Shown here one piece after another: positions 6,860 through 9,239 of a stretch of 9,239 nt of DNA (position 1 is the first letter of the stretch; each line of letters starts with the position of its first letter). Below the pieces are notes generated by a model. The model did no database searches. It was not told the DNA's origin and was given only the letters and a program-made list of their open reading frames with translations. The translations under genes were made by a program, and so were the position numbers. The stretch spans positions 1-9,239 of the forward strand of contig JAQTRB010000047.1 of the NCBI GenBank assembly GCA_028712015.1. The letters are read 5' to 3'. The stretch comes from Syntrophales bacterium (GTDB taxonomy: Bacteria; Desulfobacterota; Syntrophia; Syntrophales; UBA5619).

Positions 6860-7028
6860 AAATGAAAATCTCCCGATTTCCGGGATCGATACGTTTCCCG
6901 GCGCAACGGCGGAATACCTCAGCGGGTCTGAAATTTTGGGGAACCTCTCGCCGGATCGTCCGTTGCCGGAGATCTACGGAGATGCACGTGTGGAGCTATC
7001 CTGCGGGAGAGGGGTTCAAGAGCGATGA
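6831..7028 (+). CDS. Possible short ORF joined to AOR by ATGA overlap
   Basis: An open frame ends with TGA at 7026-7028, overlapping the AOR start as ATGA, a junction typical of translationally coupled genes. From about 6880 on its third codon positions are mostly G or C, like the AOR gene. There is no ATG in the frame after 6840; a TTG at 6831 gives the longest form (65 residues) but coincides with the candidate -35, and TTG codons at 6936 and 6963 and a GTG at 6990 are also possible. None has a good ribosome binding site. The end (YGDARVELSCGRG) faintly recalls the first strand and turn of MoaD/ThiS-like proteins that often accompany AOR genes, but the C-terminal Gly-Gly and remaining fold are missing. 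It may be a small gene, a leader peptide or chance. Confidence 0.25.
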   Translation: MTGRNVADKRNENLPISGIDTFPGATAEYLSGSEILGNLSPDRPLPEIYGDARVELSCGRGVQER

Positions 7029-8776
7029 ACGGCTGGTGCGGCAGGATTCTGCAGATCGATTTGACGACGGAGAACTGGGAAGCCCGGCGGCCGACTTCCG
7101 AGACTTACCAGGAGTGTCTCGGCGGACGGGGACTGGCGGGCCGATATCTCGAGCCGGAGGTAACGCGCCGCTGGGACGACCCCGCAATGCCGCTGCTGCT
7201 GTTTACCGGGCCGCTGGTCGACACCGCGTCGCCGACCTCGGGAAGAATGACGATCATGTCCCGTTCGCCGCTCACCGGAACGGTCGGCGACTGTTCCGTC
7301 GGCGGGAGTTTCGGGACCCTGCTGAAGAAGGCGGGATGGGACGGGGTGATCATCGCGGGCCGGAACCCCCGTCCCTGCGGGATCGAGATTGACGGCGGGA
7401 AGATCACCCTCGCGGATGCGGGCGGGATGGCCGGGCTTTCCACATCGCGCATTTTCGAGAAGCTCCGCGGTCGGGGCGCGGCCGCGGTGACGGGGCCGGC
7501 CGCTGAGAGCGGCGTTGCGTTCGCGAATGTGATGGTGGATGGCCATTTTGCGGCGGGACGAAACGGTCTCGGTCTTTCGTTTGCCGCGAAGAATCTTCGC
7601 TACATTACGACGACGGGACACGGGGAAACCACCGTCGCCGATTCCGAAGGCTTGCAGGATGCCGTCGCCGACATCCGACGGCTGTTGTTCGCTTCGCCCG
7701 CCCTGCTCGGGGAGTTCGGGATCGCCGAATTCGGAACCCCCGCGCTCTACGATTTGACGCACGCCCGACGGATGATGCCGACGGCGAATTTTCGCGAAAC
7801 CTTCTTCCCGGCGGCGCCTTCGCTCAACGCCCCCGCCCTCCGGGAACGATACCGCCCGAAGAAGACGGGCTGCCGGGGTTGCCCGATCCTCTGCAAGAAG
7901 GTCGCGGCGGACGGGATGCCGCTGCCGGAATTCGAAACCCTTTCCCATTTTACCGCGCTCGTAGGAAATGAAGATCTGGAAACCGCGGTAGCGGCAAACC
8001 GCCTCTGCAACGAGATGGGGATGGACACGATCTCCGCTGCGGCGACACTCGCCTGTTATTCGGAAATGGAACAGACCAAGCTGCCTCCCGCGGATATTCT
8101 CGCCCTTCTCGATGCGATCGGCCGGGGGAAAGGTGTCGGCGTCGAACTCGGTCGCGGTTCGGCGGCCTATGCCGCCTCCCGTGGACGTTCCGAATGCGCC
8201 GTGACGGTCAAGGGACAGGAGCTTCCCGCCTACGACCCGCGCGGGGCTTGCGGCATGGCCCTGGCCTATGCGACATCGACCCGGGGCGGCTGCCACCTGC
8301 GGGCCTATCCCATTGCCCACGAGATTCTGCGGAAGCCCGTGGCGACGGACCGGATGAGCTTCAGCGGCAAGGCCCGGATCATCAAGATCGCCGAGGATTT
8401 GAACGCCGCGATCGACTCTCTCACGGCCTGCAAATTCGTCTTTTTCGCCGCCTCGTCGGAAGAGTTTGCCAAAGTCTTCCGGGCCGTGACCGGCGTTTCC
8501 TTGACCGCGCAAGATCTCCTGAAGATCGGGGAGCGGATCGTCTACCGGGAGAGGATGATGAACGCCCGAAACGGATTCACCGCCGAGGACGACGACCTGC
8601 CGGAGCGCTTCTTCGCGATGTCGGGATCGGAGGGGGATCACATCCCGGTCCCGCCCATCGACCGAAAGACGTTTCTGGAGGCTCGCGCCCGCTACTATGC
8701 CGTCCGTGGCCTGGACGAGACGGGGATGCCGATGCGGGTAAAGGCGGAGGCGCTGGGGATCGCGTGGAAGAACTGA
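7025..8776 (+). CDS. Aldehyde:ferredoxin oxidoreductase (AOR family, tungsten/molybdenum)
   Basis: The 583-residue protein covers all AOR domains, slightly shorter than the 605 residues of the Pyrococcus furiosus enzyme. The start MNGWCGRILQIDLT is the classic family N-terminus. The tungstopterin-binding domain shows TGPLVDTASPTSGR (61-74), KSPLTG-like RSPLTG (80-85), GGSFGTLLKKAGWDGVII (93-110) and GRNGLGLSFAAKNLRYI (178-194). The [4Fe-4S] ligands are Cys283, Cys286 and Cys290 in CRGCPILC, with Cys469 in DSLTACKF, matching the C-x2-C-x3-C and D-x-L-x-x-C motifs. The second pterin region is YDPRGACGMALAYATSTRGGCH (403-424). Members interconvert aldehydes and carboxylates with ferredoxin in the cytoplasm. 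A GAGGGG site lies about 10 bases before the ATG. Its 3' end overlaps the next gene by 13 bases. The BamB branch (benzoyl-CoA reduction) is less likely, since no partner genes are nearby. Confidence 0.93.
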   Translation: MNGWCGRILQIDLTTENWEARRPTSETYQECLGGRGLAGRYLEPEVTRRWDDPAMPLLLFTGPLVDTASPTSGRMTIMSRSPLTGTVGDCSVGGSFGTLLKKAGWDGVIIAGRNPRPCGIEIDGGKITLADAGGMAGLSTSRIFEKLRGRGAAAVTGPAAESGVAFANVMVDGHFAAGRNGLGLSFAAKNLRYITTTGHGETTVADSEGLQDAVADIRRLLFASPALLGEFGIAEFGTPALYDLTHARRMMPTANFRETFFPAAPSLNAPALRERYRPKKTGCRGCPILCKKVAADGMPLPEFETLSHFTALVGNEDLETAVAANRLCNEMGMDTISAAATLACYSEMEQTKLPPADILALLDAIGRGKGVGVELGRGSAAYAASRGRSECAVTVKGQELPAYDPRGACGMALAYATSTRGGCHLRAYPIAHEILRKPVATDRMSFSGKARIIKIAEDLNAAIDSLTACKFVFFAASSEEFAKVFRAVTGVSLTAQDLLKIGERIVYRERMMNARNGFTAEDDDLPERFFAMSGSEGDHIPVPPIDRKTFLEARARYYAVRGLDETGMPMRVKAEALGIAWKN

Positions 8777-9239
8777 TCGGGAAATACGCGCGGAAGCTGG
8801 TCGAATCCCGTTATGCGGAGTCGGGGGAACCGCTGCTGGGCGCCGTGGACGCCGACCTCGTCTGGAACCGGGAGGATCCGGTACGTTCCGTCCTTGAACA
8901 GGTCTTTGCCGGTCTCAACATCCAGTCGCTGCTGTTTTCCCGGCCGGCCGAGCCCTACCGGACCGTCATCGATTTTCTCGCCGAGCAGGCCGACGGGGTG
9001 ATCTTTCCCGAGGACACGGAGACGCGCACCTTCTTCCACGATCTTCCCGTGGCGCCGGCCTTCGATCCGCAGGAGATGATTGCGGCGCTGAAGGAACGCA
9101 AATGCGTGATCGTTCCCGAGCGGGGGATCGTCACATTCGGGACGGTCAGCCCGGAGCAGGCCTTCATCACCTTCTGCTCCGTCTGCTTTGCCGCATTCGT
9201 GAAGTTCTTCGCGGATTATGTCACGGAGGTCCGGCGGGG
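8764..9239 (+). CDS. Class II aldolase/adducin-like protein (partial, runs off window)
   Basis: A GTG at 8764-8766 opens a frame that stays open to the right edge, giving at least 158 residues. It overlaps the last 13 bases of AOR, so the two are probably coupled; GGGGAT lies just upstream of the GTG. The sequence is hydrophilic at first (DADLVWNREDP, 30-39), then FAGLNIQSLLFSRPAEPYRTVIDFL (48-72). Its C-terminal part, KCVIVPERGIVTFGTVSPEQAF (113-134), has the layout of the class II aldolase/adducin motif in which a buried strand is followed by H-G, then G-x-(S/T)-x-x-x-A. Here arginine replaces the histidine (R120-G121), and no H-x-H zinc pair is visible. The fold assignment is from pattern memory and moderate; a catalytic aldolase role is doubtful. 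It may act with AOR, as maturation partner, substrate channel or regulator, but none of these is shown. Confidence 0.5.
   Translation, partial: MEELIGKYARKLVESRYAESGEPLLGAVDADLVWNREDPVRSVLEQVFAGLNIQSLLFSRPAEPYRTVIDFLAEQADGVIFPEDTETRTFFHDLPVAPAFDPQEMIAALKERKCVIVPERGIVTFGTVSPEQAFITFCSVCFAAFVKFFADYVTEVRR

Noticed and set aside
6867..6881. TCCCG-N5-CGGGA inverted repeat downstream of the AOR promoter candidate, considered as an operator.
   Set aside because: Five-base GC arms are common by chance here, and it does not match the ACGAAA repeat upstream of gctA.
7016..8641. Long minus-strand open frame (541 codons) opposite AOR.
   Set aside because: It mirrors the AOR coding frame in GC-rich DNA, has no recognisable domains and is Arg/Gly-rich; AOR has all its family motifs on the plus strand.

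Overview
The window reads as ordinary bacterial chromosome from a strict anaerobe. A tungsten/molybdenum aldehyde:ferredoxin oxidoreductase, a glutaconate-type CoA-transferase, a three-part TRAP transporter and a MOFRL-type glycerate kinase suggest a Desulfobacterota-like (syntrophic or sulfate-reducing) fermenter or acid oxidiser. That assignment is inferred from gene content, not from a phylogenetic marker. Base composition varies: the AOR end is clearly GC-rich, the transporter and CoA-transferase are intermediate, and the iclR region (about 5.7-6.8 kb) is visibly more AT-rich.

Layout. (1) 1-257, plus strand: the last 84 residues of a glycerate 2-kinase. (2) 258-806: no intact large gene. 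On the minus strand it holds a short hydrophobic reading frame with a good ribosome binding site that seems to continue in a second frame (probable broken membrane-protein gene), and a strong intrinsic terminator at about 698-745 that closes the cluster to its right. (3) 807-6738, minus strand: in transcription order an IclR-family regulator, the two subunits of a CoA-transferase (gctA, gctB), and the TRAP binding protein, small permease and large permease (dctP, dctQ, dctM). (4) 6739-7024: divergent promoter region, with a possible short frame joined to the next gene by an ATGA overlap. (5) 7025-9239, plus strand: an AOR-family oxidoreductase overlapping by 13 bases a second gene, resembling class II aldolase/adducin proteins, that runs off the window.

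How the genes may work together. The minus-strand cluster has the logic of a carboxylate-use module: DctPQM imports an organic acid with sodium or proton drive, GctAB moves CoA onto it from an acyl-CoA donor, and the IclR protein probably senses the acid or a downstream metabolite. The substrate cannot be read from sequence. The divergent AOR pair could interconvert an acid and its aldehyde using ferredoxin; a link to the carboxylate module is suggested only by the shared divergent control region.

I see no RNA genes, CRISPR arrays, insertion sequences or phage genes. I did not find a clearly new system. The points most worth a second look are the AOR/aldolase-like overlapping pair, the broken frame at 274-608, the hairpin between dctP and dctQ, and the composition shift around iclR.
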